Positions 52,215 to 60,701 of a DNA stretch of 64,000 nucleotides are shown in pieces (within the stretch, counting starts at the first letter, position 1; the number at the start of each line of letters is the position of its first letter). The notes under the pieces were generated by a model. The model was not told the origin of the DNA. It made no database searches and worked only from the letters and a program-made list of their open reading frames with translations. The position numbers and the translations under genes are program-made. Source of the DNA: Conyzicola nivalis_A (lineage in GTDB: Bacteria > Actinomycetota > Actinomycetes > Actinomycetales > Microbacteriaceae); assembly GCF_040548875.1 (NCBI RefSeq), contig NZ_JBEPSJ010000002.1, forward strand, positions 124,001 to 188,000, read 5' to 3'.

Positions 52215-54140
52215 CTACGGCAGCAGCGCGAGCAGGCTGGCCGCGTCGGTGACGGGCAGCGTGCACACGAAGTCGCGGCAGAGGTAGGCGGTCGACTCGC
52301 CGTCGCGCGTGGTTCGCCCCTCGAACAGCTCGAACCCCGCGTCGGAGAAGGCCCGAGCCTGCTCCGCGGTGACGACGGCGACGACCGCGCCCGACCGTTG
52401 CCAGGCGAGGGCGACGGATGCCACGTCGGTGCCGTCGTGCGCCGCGCCCGTCACCACGACCAGCTGGCTCGACTCGGTGCCGAGCGCGCTCATCACGCCC
52501 AGCGCCGCTCCGAAGGCGATCGGGCGTTTCACGGCCAATGGCGCGAACCCGCGCATCGCGGCGGTGGCCGCGGCCAGATAGCGCGCATCGGCGGTGAGCG
52601 CGTAGAGGCGCTGGGCGGCGCGGGCCATCGCGCTGATGCCGTTCGGGTAAGCGCCCTCGCTCGGGTCGCTCTCGAGTGCGAGGCCGTGCGCGGCGAGCAC
52701 CGGGTCTGCGCCGCCGGGCACGGCGAAGACGGGCCGCGCGGGCGCTGAGCCTGTCGAAGGGTCGGTCCCTGAGCCTGTCGAAGGGTCGACAGGCTCAGCG
52801 ACCGCAGGCGGCTCAGCGACCGTCGCAGCCAGCGCAGCATCCACGAGTCTCCGCGCCTCGATCGCGTATCGAACCTCGCCCGTCGCGAGCGCCAGCTCGA
52901 TCAGCGCGCCGGCGAACATTCCGTAGTCTTCGAGCGTCGCTCGTGCGGCCGAGACCGTGCCGTCGATCGACGCGCGCACCAGCCGGTCGTCGAGCACGTG
53001 CTCCGCGAGCAAGAAGTCGGCCGCCCGGCGCGCGGCGGCGATCCACTCCGGGTGTCCGAGGCGCGCACCCGCGGCTGCGAGCGCCTCTATCGCGAGCCCG
53101 TTCCACCCGGTGAGGATCTTGCGGTCGAGCGCGGGCGGCGTCTGCGCCGCGCGTTCGTCGGCGTCGAGCGCGTAGTACCCGCCCTCGACACGCTCCCCGT
53201 CGACGGTGCTCTCGCTGTCCTGCGCCGACGCGAAGCCGCCGCCGTCCTGCTGCATCACCTGGATGAGGAACGACGCGATGCCCTCGGCGACGCCGTGCTG
53301 GCCGACCCTGGCGTACACCCCGAGCAGCAGCGCGTTGTCGTAGAGCATGCGCTCGTAGTGCGGGTCGCTCCAGTCGCGCATCGTCGAGTAGCGGAAGAAG
53401 CCGCCCTCGATCCTGTCGCGCAGGTCGGAGCCGGCCATGGCGGTGAGGGTGCGTTCGGCGAGCGCCTGAGCCGTGGCATCCCCGACGCTGCCCCGTTCCA
53501 GCAGCAGATCGATCACCGTGGCCACCGGGAACTTGGGAGCCCCGCCGAAGCCTCCGTACTCCGTGTCTTCGTACTCGCGCAACTCTGCGACGACGGCGGC
53601 GAACTCCGCCTCGCCCGGGAGGTCGCCCGGGGCGCGGTCGCCGAGCGCCCGCAGCGCCGTCGCGATGTGGAGCGCGTTGCCCTCGGCCTCCGCGCGGCGA
53701 TCGGTCCACGCGTCGACGACGGCCTCGAGCACCTGGCGGAATGCCGGATGCGGTTGAACCGGTACCGGGGGAAAGTACGTGCCCGCGAAGAACGCCTGCC
53801 CTTCCGGGGTGACGAACACGTTGAGGGGCCAGCCGAGGTTCGAGGTGAACGCGCTGGCCGAGGCGAGGTAGGTGGCGTCGACGTCGGGGTACTCCTCACG
53901 GTCGACCTTGATCGCCACGAAGTTGTCGTTGAGGTACGCGGCGAGCACGGGATCGCTGAAACTCTCGCGCGCCATGACGTGGCACCAGTGGCAGGTGGAG
54001 TACCCGATCGACACGAGAACGGGCACCTGCCTCGCTCGCGCGGCCTCGAACGCCTCGGCTCCCCACTCGAACCAGTCGACGGGGTTGTCGGCGTGGGAAC
54101 GCAGGTACGGACTCACAGCGGAAGCTAGTCGATTCGCCAT
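52215..54140 (-). CDS. DUF255 thioredoxin-fold protein (YyaL/SSP411-like)
   Basis: 641 residues from the ATG at 54138-54140. The N-terminal thioredoxin-like domain has SPYLRSHADNPVDWFEWG and the CxxC-type STCHWCHVMARESFSDP with the invariant H. Then IKVDREEYPDVDATY, TPEGQAFFAGTYFPP, and an (alpha/alpha) toroid-like domain with GGFFRYSTMRDWSDPHYERMLYDNALLL and KILTGWNGLAIEALAAAG. Function in bacteria is poorly defined. Residues about 440-466 are encoded by the dispersed CTGAGCCTGTCGAAG element (DPSTGSGTDPSTGS) in a loop of the C-terminal domain. Confidence 0.9.
   Translation of the reverse strand: MANRLASAVSPYLRSHADNPVDWFEWGAEAFEAARARQVPVLVSIGYSTCHWCHVMARESFSDPVLAAYLNDNFVAIKVDREEYPDVDATYLASASAFTSNLGWPLNVFVTPEGQAFFAGTYFPPVPVQPHPAFRQVLEAVVDAWTDRRAEAEGNALHIATALRALGDRAPGDLPGEAEFAAVVAELREYEDTEYGGFGGAPKFPVATVIDLLLERGSVGDATAQALAERTLTAMAGSDLRDRIEGGFFRYSTMRDWSDPHYERMLYDNALLLGVYARVGQHGVAEGIASFLIQVMQQDGGGFASAQDSESTVDGERVEGGYYALDADERAAQTPPALDRKILTGWNGLAIEALAAAGARLGHPEWIAAARRAADFLLAEHVLDDRLVRASIDGTVSAARATLEDYGMFAGALIELALATGEVRYAIEARRLVDAALAATVAEPPAVAEPVDPSTGSGTDPSTGSAPARPVFAVPGGADPVLAAHGLALESDPSEGAYPNGISAMARAAQRLYALTADARYLAAATAAMRGFAPLAVKRPIAFGAALGVMSALGTESSQLVVVTGAAHDGTDVASVALAWQRSGAVVAVVTAEQARAFSDAGFELFEGRTTRDGESTAYLCRDFVCTLPVTDAASLLALLP
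52743..52822. repeat. Dispersed CTGAGCCTGTCGAAG-type element inside the DUF255 gene
   Basis: Two direct copies of CTGAGCCTGTCGAAGGGTC at about 52745-52785 are followed by inverted copies GTCGACAGGCTCAGCGACC at about 52786-52803 and a shorter GGCTCAGCGACC. The frame stays open through all copies. Confidence 0.92.
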
Positions 54141-54162
54141 ACCTAAAGCGTAGGCTCGCACT

Positions 54163-54927
54163 GTGTCTACGACAGCCATTGCCATCACCTACGTCGGCGG
54201 ACCGACGGCGATTCTCGAGTACGCGGGACTGACGATCGTGACCGATCCGACCTTCGATCCCCCCGGAGCCTACGCGGAACCGGGCTCGACCACTCTCGTG
54301 AAGACGACCGGCCCCGCGATCGCCCGGGTCGACCTGCCGTCGGTCGATCTGGTGCTGCTGTCGCACCACTCGCACCGCGACAACCTCGACTACGAGGGGC
54401 TCGAGCTGATCGCATCCGGGGTCCCCACCCTCAGCACGACGCAGGCGGCGAGCGACCTCTTCGGCGGCTCGATCGTGGGCCTCGACTCGTGGGAGGAGCA
54501 CACGATCGGCGACGTGACGATCACAGCGCTGCCCGCCCTGCACGGACCAGCCGGCAGCGAGCCGCTGGTCGGGCCGGTCACCGGTTTCGCCCTGCAGGCG
54601 CCGGGCCAGCCGAACGTCTACGTGAGCGGCGACAACGCGTCGCTGCCGCTCGTGCGGCAGATCGTCGATCACTTCGGCGGGTTCGACATCGCCCTGCTCT
54701 CCGCCGGCGCGGCGCGGGTGCCGGGCATAGACGGGCAGCTGACGTTGACATCGGCGGATGCAGCGGAGGCGGCACGCATCCTCGGCGCGACCCACGTCGT
54801 CGGTCTGCACACCGAGCACTGGGATCACTTCAGCGAGACGCGCGCCCAGCTCGAGCGGGCCTTCGCCGGGAGCGCCCGACTGATCGCGACGCCGCCCGGC
54901 GAACGTGTGGTGCTGATCGCCGGTTGA
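54163..54927 (+). CDS. Metallo-beta-lactamase-fold hydrolase (UlaG/RomA-like)
   Basis: 254 residues, GTG start. YVGGPTAILEYAGLTIVTDPTFDPPG begins the fold, and the metal motif appears as LSHHSHRDNLDYEG (HxHxxN/D form). ITALPALHGPAG supplies another His and YVSGDNASLPLVRQI the bridging Asp. GLHTEHWDHF near the C-terminus gives the last His. Such proteins include L-ascorbate-6-phosphate lactonases, but most are uncharacterised. Divergent from the DUF255 gene with 22 bp between. Confidence 0.85.
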   Translation: MSTTAIAITYVGGPTAILEYAGLTIVTDPTFDPPGAYAEPGSTTLVKTTGPAIARVDLPSVDLVLLSHHSHRDNLDYEGLELIASGVPTLSTTQAASDLFGGSIVGLDSWEEHTIGDVTITALPALHGPAGSEPLVGPVTGFALQAPGQPNVYVSGDNASLPLVRQIVDHFGGFDIALLSAGAARVPGIDGQLTLTSADAAEAARILGATHVVGLHTEHWDHFSETRAQLERAFAGSARLIATPPGERVVLIAG

Positions 54928-54937
54928 GCAATACTGC

Positions 54938-55600
54938 CTACCGCCGCATCACCGCGCGGGCGAGACGGTTGCCGACGAGCTGCACCACCTGGATGAGCAC
55001 GATGATGAGGATCACCGCCGCCCAGGTCACCGCCGGGTTGAACAGCCGGTAGCCGTACTGGATCGCGAAGTTTCCCAACCCGCCGCCGCCGATCAAGCCG
55101 GCGACCGCCGACATGTCGGTGACCGCCACGAAGATGAACGTGTAGCCGAGGATCAGCGGTCCGAGCGCCTCGGGCAACAGGATCGTCGTGATGATGCGCA
55201 GCGGTCCCGCGCCGACCGACCTCGCCGCCTCAATCACGCCGGGCTGCACGGTGAGCAGGTTCTGCTCGACGATGCGGCTGATCGCGAACGTCGCGGCGAG
55301 CGCGAGCCCGAAGGTGAGCGCGTTGTTGCCGATGCCCGTGCCGACCACGACCCGGGCGAGCGGCTGCACCGCGGCGATGAAGATGATGAACGGGATCGGC
55401 CGGAACGTGTTGACGACGAAGTTCAGCGTGCCGAACACCCACCTGTTGTCGAGGATGCTCCCCCGCCGTGTCACGTACAGTCCGAGGCCGAGCAGCAGCC
55501 CGGCGAGGCCGCCGAACAGCATGGCCAGTCCGACGATGTAGAGGGTCTCGCCCGTCGCCGCCCAGAAGTCGGGCAGCAGTTCGATCAGGCGGTCCATCAC
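54938..55600 (-). CDS. metI: Methionine ABC transporter permease
   Basis: 220 residues, five predicted helices: for example about 16-42 (TLYIVGLAMLFGGLAGLLLGLGL) and 133-160. The EAA loop EAARSVGAGPLRIITTILLPEALG contacts MetN. The C-terminal region has GGGLGNFAIQYGYRLF, characteristic of MetI. Overlaps metN by 4 bp. Forms MetNI with the ATPase for import of methionine. Confidence 0.93.
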   Translation of the reverse strand: MMDRLIELLPDFWAATGETLYIVGLAMLFGGLAGLLLGLGLYVTRRGSILDNRWVFGTLNFVVNTFRPIPFIIFIAAVQPLARVVVGTGIGNNALTFGLALAATFAISRIVEQNLLTVQPGVIEAARSVGAGPLRIITTILLPEALGPLILGYTFIFVAVTDMSAVAGLIGGGGLGNFAIQYGYRLFNPAVTWAAVILIIVLIQVVQLVGNRLARAVMRR

Positions 55601-56625
55601 TTCACCTCCGTGACGGTCGCGACCGAGCGGATGCTGGCGAGCGCCGAGTCGATCGCGTCGTCGGTGCCGGTGAGGGCGAGGGTGAGGTGCCCGAAGGTGC
55701 GCGCCTGCACCTCGTTGATGCCGCCGTATACCAGCTCGAAGCCGACCTTCGCCTCACCGAGGGTGAGGAACACCGCCGACTGCGACGTGTTGCCGTCGGC
55801 GAACGAGAAGGTGACGATGCGGCCCGGATGCTTCGACCGCAGCACCTCGAGGGCCGCGCCCTCGGGCACCGACGTCACGATCGTCGACACGAACCGCTTC
55901 GTCGCCTCGGCCTGGGGCGCGGCGAAGATGTCGAACACGTCGCCGGTCTCGACGATGCGCCCGTTCTCCATCACGGCGACTTTATGCGCGATGGAGCGTA
56001 TGACCTCCATCTCGTGGGTGATCACCACGATGGTCACGCCGAACTCCTCGTTGACCCGCTTGAGCAGCGCGAGCACCTCGCGTGTGGTCTCGGGGTCGAG
56101 GGCGCTGGTGGCCTCGTCGGCCAGCAGGATCGCGGGCGACGTCGCAAGCGCGCGGGCGATGCCGACACGCTGCTTCTGCCCGCCGGAGAGCTGGTCGGGG
56201 TAGGCGTGCGCCTGGTCGACGAGCCCGACGAAGTGCAGCAGCTCGGAGATGCGCGCCTGATGCTGCTCCTTCGGCACCCCTGCGACCTTGAGCGGGTACT
56301 CGATGTTGCCCCACACGGTGCGGGAGTTGAACAGGTTGAACTGCTGGAACACCATCCCGATGCCGAGCCGCACCTCACGCAGCTGCGACTCGCGCAGGGC
56401 GCTCACCTCGACGTCGTTCACGTGCACGCTACCGCTCGTCGGCTTCTCGAGCGCGTTAATGAGCCGCACGAGGGTGCTCTTGCCCGCGCCCGAATAGCCG
56501 ATGATCCCGAAGACGTCGCCGCGTTCGATGTCGAGGCTGACACCGTCGAGGGCGGCGGATGGCGCTTCCCCTCTGCCGCGCGCGGCGAACACCTTCGTGA
56601 CATCCGCGATCTGGATTATTGCCAT
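55597..56625 (-). CDS. metN: Methionine ABC transporter ATPase
   Basis: 342 residues. Walker A GYSGAGKSTLVRLIN (about 41-55), signature LSGGQKQRVGIARALA and Walker B ILLADEATSALDPETT. The C-terminal NIL-type regulatory domain starts near VTFSFADGNTSQSAVF; in characterised MetN this domain binds methionine and inhibits transport. ATG at 56623-56625 with an AGGGAGG-like sequence upstream. Separated from metQ by a hairpin. Confidence 0.95.
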   Translation of the reverse strand: MAIIQIADVTKVFAARGRGEAPSAALDGVSLDIERGDVFGIIGYSGAGKSTLVRLINALEKPTSGSVHVNDVEVSALRESQLREVRLGIGMVFQQFNLFNSRTVWGNIEYPLKVAGVPKEQHQARISELLHFVGLVDQAHAYPDQLSGGQKQRVGIARALATSPAILLADEATSALDPETTREVLALLKRVNEEFGVTIVVITHEMEVIRSIAHKVAVMENGRIVETGDVFDIFAAPQAEATKRFVSTIVTSVPEGAALEVLRSKHPGRIVTFSFADGNTSQSAVFLTLGEAKVGFELVYGGINEVQARTFGHLTLALTGTDDAIDSALASIRSVATVTEVK

Positions 56626-56654
56626 GTTCTCTGCCTCCCTGGGCGAACAGCGAA

Positions 56655-56682
56655 ATGCCGACGGACCGGAGTCCGTCGGCAT
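56655..56682 (-). terminator. Hairpin between metQ and metN
   Basis: Perfect 12-bp arms ATGCCGACGGAC and GTCCGTCGGCAT with a 4-base loop (CGGA), 12 bp after the metQ stop and 29 bp before the metN start. It could be a partial terminator or an mRNA-stabilising stem giving more binding protein than transporter; that function is inferred. Confidence 0.7.
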
Positions 56683-56694
56683 CTCCGCGTGATG

Positions 56695-57666
56695 CTACTG
56701 GGCTGCGTACGCGTCCTGCACCGTTGCCAGCGACTCTTCGAGCTCGGCGATCGGGGTGGTGACGAGCACGGCGGTGCCGCCGGAGGTCTCGAGCAGGGCG
56801 TCGGTGACCGTCTTCGTGTTCTGGAAGATGTCGACGAGCTCGAGCAACGTCTTGTCGTCCTTGTCCTCGGCGCGGGCCGCGAAGATGTTGATGTACGGCT
56901 GCGCGCTCTCGTCGGCGGGGTCGTCGGTCGCGATGGCGTCGTCGAAGGTGAGGCCCGCGTCGATGACGAAGTCGTTGTTGATGATCGCGGCGGCGACGTC
57001 GGGGAGCGAGGTGGGGGTGAGGGCGGCCTCGAGCGAGATGACCTTCACCTTGGAGCTCGGGAGCACGTCGTCGAGGGTGGAGAAGGGGCTGCCTCCGTCG
57101 GCGAGCTCGATGAGCCCGGCGGACTGCAGCACGAGGAGGCCGCGGGCGAGGTTGCTCGCGTCGCTCGGAACCGCGACGGTCTCGCCCGCCGGGATGTCGT
57201 CGACCGACGTGAACTTGCTGGAGTACAGCGACAGCGGGTAGATCGCGGTGGCGCCGATCGGGGCGACGTCTTCACCGGCCGACTCGTTGTACTGCGCCAG
57301 GTAGATGATGTGCTGGAACTGGTTGAGGTCGAGGTCGCCCTCGGTGAGCGCGGGGTTCGGCTGGGCGTAGTCGGTGAAGTCGACGATCTCGATCGAGATG
57401 CCCGCCTCGGCGGCCGCCTCGGTGTAGGCGTCCCAATGCGGGTCGCTCGCGCCGACCACGCCGACGACGATCGGGTCTCCCGGCGAGCCCTTGCCCTCGG
57501 TGATGGCGTTGTCGCCTGCCGCGGTCTCCTCCGGTGCGTTGCCGGATGACACGGCGAGCGAGATCCCGACGACGAGAGCTACGACGACCACCACGGCCAG
57601 TGCGATCAGGGCGTACAGTCGACCGCGCTTCTTGGGCGGGGCGACGAGGGGTGTCTGGTCAGACAT
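56695..57666 (-). CDS. metQ: Methionine-binding MetQ/NlpA-family protein, helix-anchored
   Basis: 323 residues. After a short cytoplasmic tail (PPKKRGR) comes a strong hydrophobic segment at about 17-41, then the NlpA domain. That domain shows PIVVGVVGASDPHWDAYTEAA, FTDYAQPNPALTEGDLDLNQFQHIIYL, TVAVPSDASNLARGLLVLQSAGLI and NDFVIDAGLT. Typical MetQ is a lipoprotein with a lipobox Cys, but this protein has no cysteine at all, so it should be held by an uncleaved helix or released by signal peptidase I. It is the first gene of a metQ-metN-metI transcription unit. No riboswitch was recognised in the 117-bp gap upstream (57667-57783). Confidence 0.9.
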   Translation of the reverse strand: MSDQTPLVAPPKKRGRLYALIALAVVVVVALVVGISLAVSSGNAPEETAAGDNAITEGKGSPGDPIVVGVVGASDPHWDAYTEAAAEAGISIEIVDFTDYAQPNPALTEGDLDLNQFQHIIYLAQYNESAGEDVAPIGATAIYPLSLYSSKFTSVDDIPAGETVAVPSDASNLARGLLVLQSAGLIELADGGSPFSTLDDVLPSSKVKVISLEAALTPTSLPDVAAAIINNDFVIDAGLTFDDAIATDDPADESAQPYINIFAARAEDKDDKTLLELVDIFQNTKTVTDALLETSGGTAVLVTTPIAELEESLATVQDAYAAQ

Positions 57667-57783
57667 GAGTGGATCCTTTGGAAAGTGAAGAGAGCTGCTG
57701 TGTGCTCTCAACACTGTCAAGGATGCGAAATCGCCGTCGGAATGTTCCGCCGCGTTACGCTCCGTCGCCTGGCGGGCGCCGGC

Positions 57784-58605
57784 TCAGCTGACGACGTCGG
57801 GGTCGCTGCCGAGGCGGCCGCCGCGGTCGAGCGCGTCGATGATCCCGATCTCGGCCTGCGTCAGTTCGAAGTCGAACACGTCGAAGTTCTCGGCCATGCG
57901 CTCGCGTCGGTTCGACTTCGGGATCACGACGTTGCCGTTCTGGATGTGCCAGCGCAGGATGACCTGCGCGAGCGACTTGCCGTACGCGTCGGCGATCGCC
58001 TGCACGCCCGCCTCGTCGACGAGGGTTCCCTGTCCGAGCGGGCTCCACGCCTCGGTGACGACACCGTGCGAGCGCCCGAACTCCGAGGCCTCGCGCTGCT
58101 GGAAGTACGGGTGCAGCTCGATCTGGTTCACCGCCGGAACCACTGTCGTCTCGTCCAACAGAGTCTGCAGGTGGTGCGGCAGGAAGTTGGAGACCCCTAT
58201 CGCGCGGGCACGCCCCGACTCGAAGATCTGCTCGAGGCTGCGCCACGACTCGACGAACAGGCCGCGCGCGGGGCACGGCCAGTGGATGAGATACAGGTCG
58301 ACGTAGTCGAGCCCGAGCTTCGCGAGGCTCAGGTCGAAGGCGTCGAGAGCCGACTGGCCGCCCTGGTCGGAGTTGAACAGCTTCGTGGTGACGAACAGCT
58401 CCTCGCGCGGGATCGCGGATGCCGCGATCGCGGCACCGACGCCCGGCTCGTTGTCGTAGGCCTTGGCCGTGTCGATGTGCCGGTAGCCGACCTCGAGCGC
58501 GTCGCTGACGATGCGCTCGGTCTGGGCGGGGTCGACCTTGAAGACGCCGAAGCCGAGCTGCGGGATCGTCGTGCCGGAGTTCAGGGCGATGTCGGGGACG
58601 CTCAC
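57784..58605 (-). CDS. Aldo/keto reductase (2,5-diketogluconate reductase-like)
   Basis: 273 residues. TIM-barrel NADPH-dependent carbonyl reductase. LGFGVFKVD, GYRHIDTAKAYDNEPGVGAAI (catalytic Asp and Tyr), VTTKLFNSDQGG (Lys), LIHWPCPARGLFVESWRSLE (His), IGVSNFLPHHLQTLL, VNQIELHPYFQQ and cofactor-binding VIPKSNRRERMAEN are all visible. The GTG at 58603-58605 overlaps the prpC stop by 4 bp, so it is the last gene of the propionate operon. Its place there may be incidental; substrate unknown. Confidence 0.92.
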   Translation of the reverse strand: MSVPDIALNSGTTIPQLGFGVFKVDPAQTERIVSDALEVGYRHIDTAKAYDNEPGVGAAIAASAIPREELFVTTKLFNSDQGGQSALDAFDLSLAKLGLDYVDLYLIHWPCPARGLFVESWRSLEQIFESGRARAIGVSNFLPHHLQTLLDETTVVPAVNQIELHPYFQQREASEFGRSHGVVTEAWSPLGQGTLVDEAGVQAIADAYGKSLAQVILRWHIQNGNVVIPKSNRRERMAENFDVFDFELTQAEIGIIDALDRGGRLGSDPDVVS

Positions 58606-59726
58606 AGCACACCACCCTCGATGTGGCGCTCCTCGGGCCCGACGTACAGGCTGAGCGGGCGGATGAGGCTGTTGGCCGAGAGCTGCTCCATGATGTGCGC
58701 CGTCCATCCCGTGATGCGTGCCGCCACGAAGAGCGGCGTGAAGGTGAGTGTGTCGAACCCCATGAGGTGGTACGCGGGCCCGCTCGGGTAGTCGAGGTTC
58801 GGCTTGATGCTCTTGCGCTCCCCCATCGCCGCCTCGAGGGTGTCGTAGAGATTGCCCAGCTCTGGCCGGTCGTACTCGGCGACGAGGGTGTCGAGCGCGG
58901 CCTTCATAGTGGGCACCCGCGAGTCGCCGTTCTTGTAGACGCGGTGGCCGAAGCCCATGATCTTGCGCTTCTCGGCGAGCGCGGTGTCGAGCCACTCCTC
59001 GGCCCTGTCGGCGGTGCCGATCTCGTCGAAGACGTGCATCACGGCCTCGTTGGCGCCGCCGTGCAGGGCGCCCTTGAGTGCGCCGACCGCGCCGGTGACG
59101 GCGGAGTACAGGTCGGAGAGGGTGGACGTGATGACGCGGGCGGTGAACGTCGACGCGTTGAACGAGTGCTCGGCGTAGAGGATCATCGACACGTCGAATG
59201 CGTTGACGACCACGAGGTCGGGCACGTCGCCGAACGTCATGTGCAGGAAGTTGGCGGAGTAGCCCAGGTCGTCGCGCGGCTCCACGAGATGCTCGCCGCG
59301 GCGGCGTCGCTGGTCATAGGCGACGACGGCCGGCAGCTGGGCGAACAACGACACCGACTTACGCAGGTTCGCCTCGGTGGTCGACTCCGAGGCATCCGGG
59401 TCCCGCGCCCCGATGACGCTCACGGCGGTGCGCACGACGTCCATCGGGTGCGCGGTGGTGGGGATCTCGTCGATGACGCGTTTGACGACGGGGTCGAGCG
59501 CGCGCAGCGATCGTTCGAGCGTCTCGAACTCGGCGAGCTGCTGTGCCGTGGGGAGTTCGCCGTGCCAGAGCAGGTAGGCGACCTCTTCGAAGGTGCACTT
59601 CTCGGCGAGCTCCTGCACGGGGTATCCGCGGTAGAGCAGAGAGTTGGTCTCGGGATTGACCTTGGAGATGGTGGTCGTGTCGACGACGACCCCGGCCAGG
59701 CCCTTGTAGATCTCGGTCTCGCTCAT
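58602..59726 (-). CDS. prpC: 2-methylcitrate synthase
   Basis: 374 residues, citrate-synthase family. Condenses propionyl-CoA with oxaloacetate to 2-methylcitrate. Family blocks are YKGLAGVVVDTTTISKVN near the N-terminus, YRGYPVQELAEKC, the catalytic His in GALHGGANEAVM, and GFGHRVYKNGDSR with a second His. Methylcitrate synthases and short citrate synthases are hard to separate by motif; the adjacent prpB and prpD decide the assignment. 66 bp after prpB's stop, still co-directional. Confidence 0.92.
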   Translation of the reverse strand: MSETEIYKGLAGVVVDTTTISKVNPETNSLLYRGYPVQELAEKCTFEEVAYLLWHGELPTAQQLAEFETLERSLRALDPVVKRVIDEIPTTAHPMDVVRTAVSVIGARDPDASESTTEANLRKSVSLFAQLPAVVAYDQRRRRGEHLVEPRDDLGYSANFLHMTFGDVPDLVVVNAFDVSMILYAEHSFNASTFTARVITSTLSDLYSAVTGAVGALKGALHGGANEAVMHVFDEIGTADRAEEWLDTALAEKRKIMGFGHRVYKNGDSRVPTMKAALDTLVAEYDRPELGNLYDTLEAAMGERKSIKPNLDYPSGPAYHLMGFDTLTFTPLFVAARITGWTAHIMEQLSANSLIRPLSLYVGPEERHIEGGVL

Positions 59727-59792
59727 AACGCTCCTTCGCGATTGGTGTGCATTTCTAAAGCTAGGCCACGCGGCAGACGCGTGGCGAGAACA

Positions 59793-60701
59793 TCAGCCCC
59801 GGTTGGTGTCGAGCGAGAAGTTGAACACCGAGGTGTCGAAGCTGCCGTAGCTCTCGTAGTCGAGCAGCTCGTAGAGCCGCGCGCGGGTCTGCATCTCGGG
59901 CACGCGGCTGGTGAGCGAGCCCTCGGAGACGATCGTGTCGAGCCCGCGTTCGGCGGCCCCCATCGCGAGGCGGAGCAGGGAGACGGGGTAGATCACGATG
60001 TTGACGCCGACGTCGGCGAGCTGCCGGTTGGTGAACAGCTCGCTCTTGCCGAACTCGGTCATGTTGGCGAGGATCGGCACGTCGACGGCCGCGCGCACAG
60101 CCTCGAACTCGGAGAGGTCGACCATAGCCTCGGGGAAGATCGCGTCGGCCCCCGCGTCGACCAGCGCCTTGGCGCGGTCGATGGCCGAGTTCAGTCCGTC
60201 GAGGGCGCGGATATCGGTGCGCGCCATGATCAGCAGGTTCGGGTCGCGTCTGGCCGCCACCGCCGCGCGGATGCGCTTGACGGCGGTGTCCTCGTCGACG
60301 ACCGCCTTGCCGTCGAGGTGGCCGCAGCGCTTCGGGTTGACCTGGTCTTCGATGTGCAAGCCGGCGACCCCGGCGTCTTCGAGCTGCTGCACGGTGCGGG
60401 CGACGTTCATCGGCTCGCCGAAGCCGGTGTCGGCGTCGACGATCGAGGGCAGGTCGGTCATGCGCGAGATCTGCGCGGCCCGGCCGGCAACCTCGGAGAG
60501 GGTCGTGAGCCCGATGTCGGGCAGCCCGAGGTCGGCGCTGATGACGGCGCCGGAGATGTAGACGCCCTCGAGCCCCTTGTCTTGGATCAGCCGCGCGCTG
60601 AGCGGGTTGAACGCGCCGGGGAAGCGCAGCAGCTCGCCGCTCGCGAGCGCCGTTCTGAGGGCGGCGCGCTTGTCGGCTGGGGTGACGTGGGAGTACAGCA
60701 T
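59793..60701 (-). CDS. prpB: 2-methylisocitrate lyase
   Basis: 302 residues, isocitrate-lyase superfamily. Splits 2-methylisocitrate to pyruvate and succinate. PGAFNPLSARLIQDKGLEGVYISGAVISADLGLPDIGL, DADTGFGEPMNVARTV, the catalytic IEDQVNPKRCGHLDGKAVV (KRCGH motif with the catalytic Cys) and ARTDIRALDGLNSAIDRA are visible. ATG at 60699-60701 overlapping the prpD stop by one base. Confidence 0.97.
   Translation of the reverse strand: MLYSHVTPADKRAALRTALASGELLRFPGAFNPLSARLIQDKGLEGVYISGAVISADLGLPDIGLTTLSEVAGRAAQISRMTDLPSIVDADTGFGEPMNVARTVQQLEDAGVAGLHIEDQVNPKRCGHLDGKAVVDEDTAVKRIRAAVAARRDPNLLIMARTDIRALDGLNSAIDRAKALVDAGADAIFPEAMVDLSEFEAVRAAVDVPILANMTEFGKSELFTNRQLADVGVNIVIYPVSLLRLAMGAAERGLDTIVSEGSLTSRVPEMQTRARLYELLDYESYGSFDTSVFNFSLDTNRG

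Noticed and set aside
57667..57783. SAM or other riboswitch upstream of metQ
   Set aside because: The 117-bp gap shows no multi-helix junction, no conserved SAM-riboswitch core and no anti-terminator pair that I could find.
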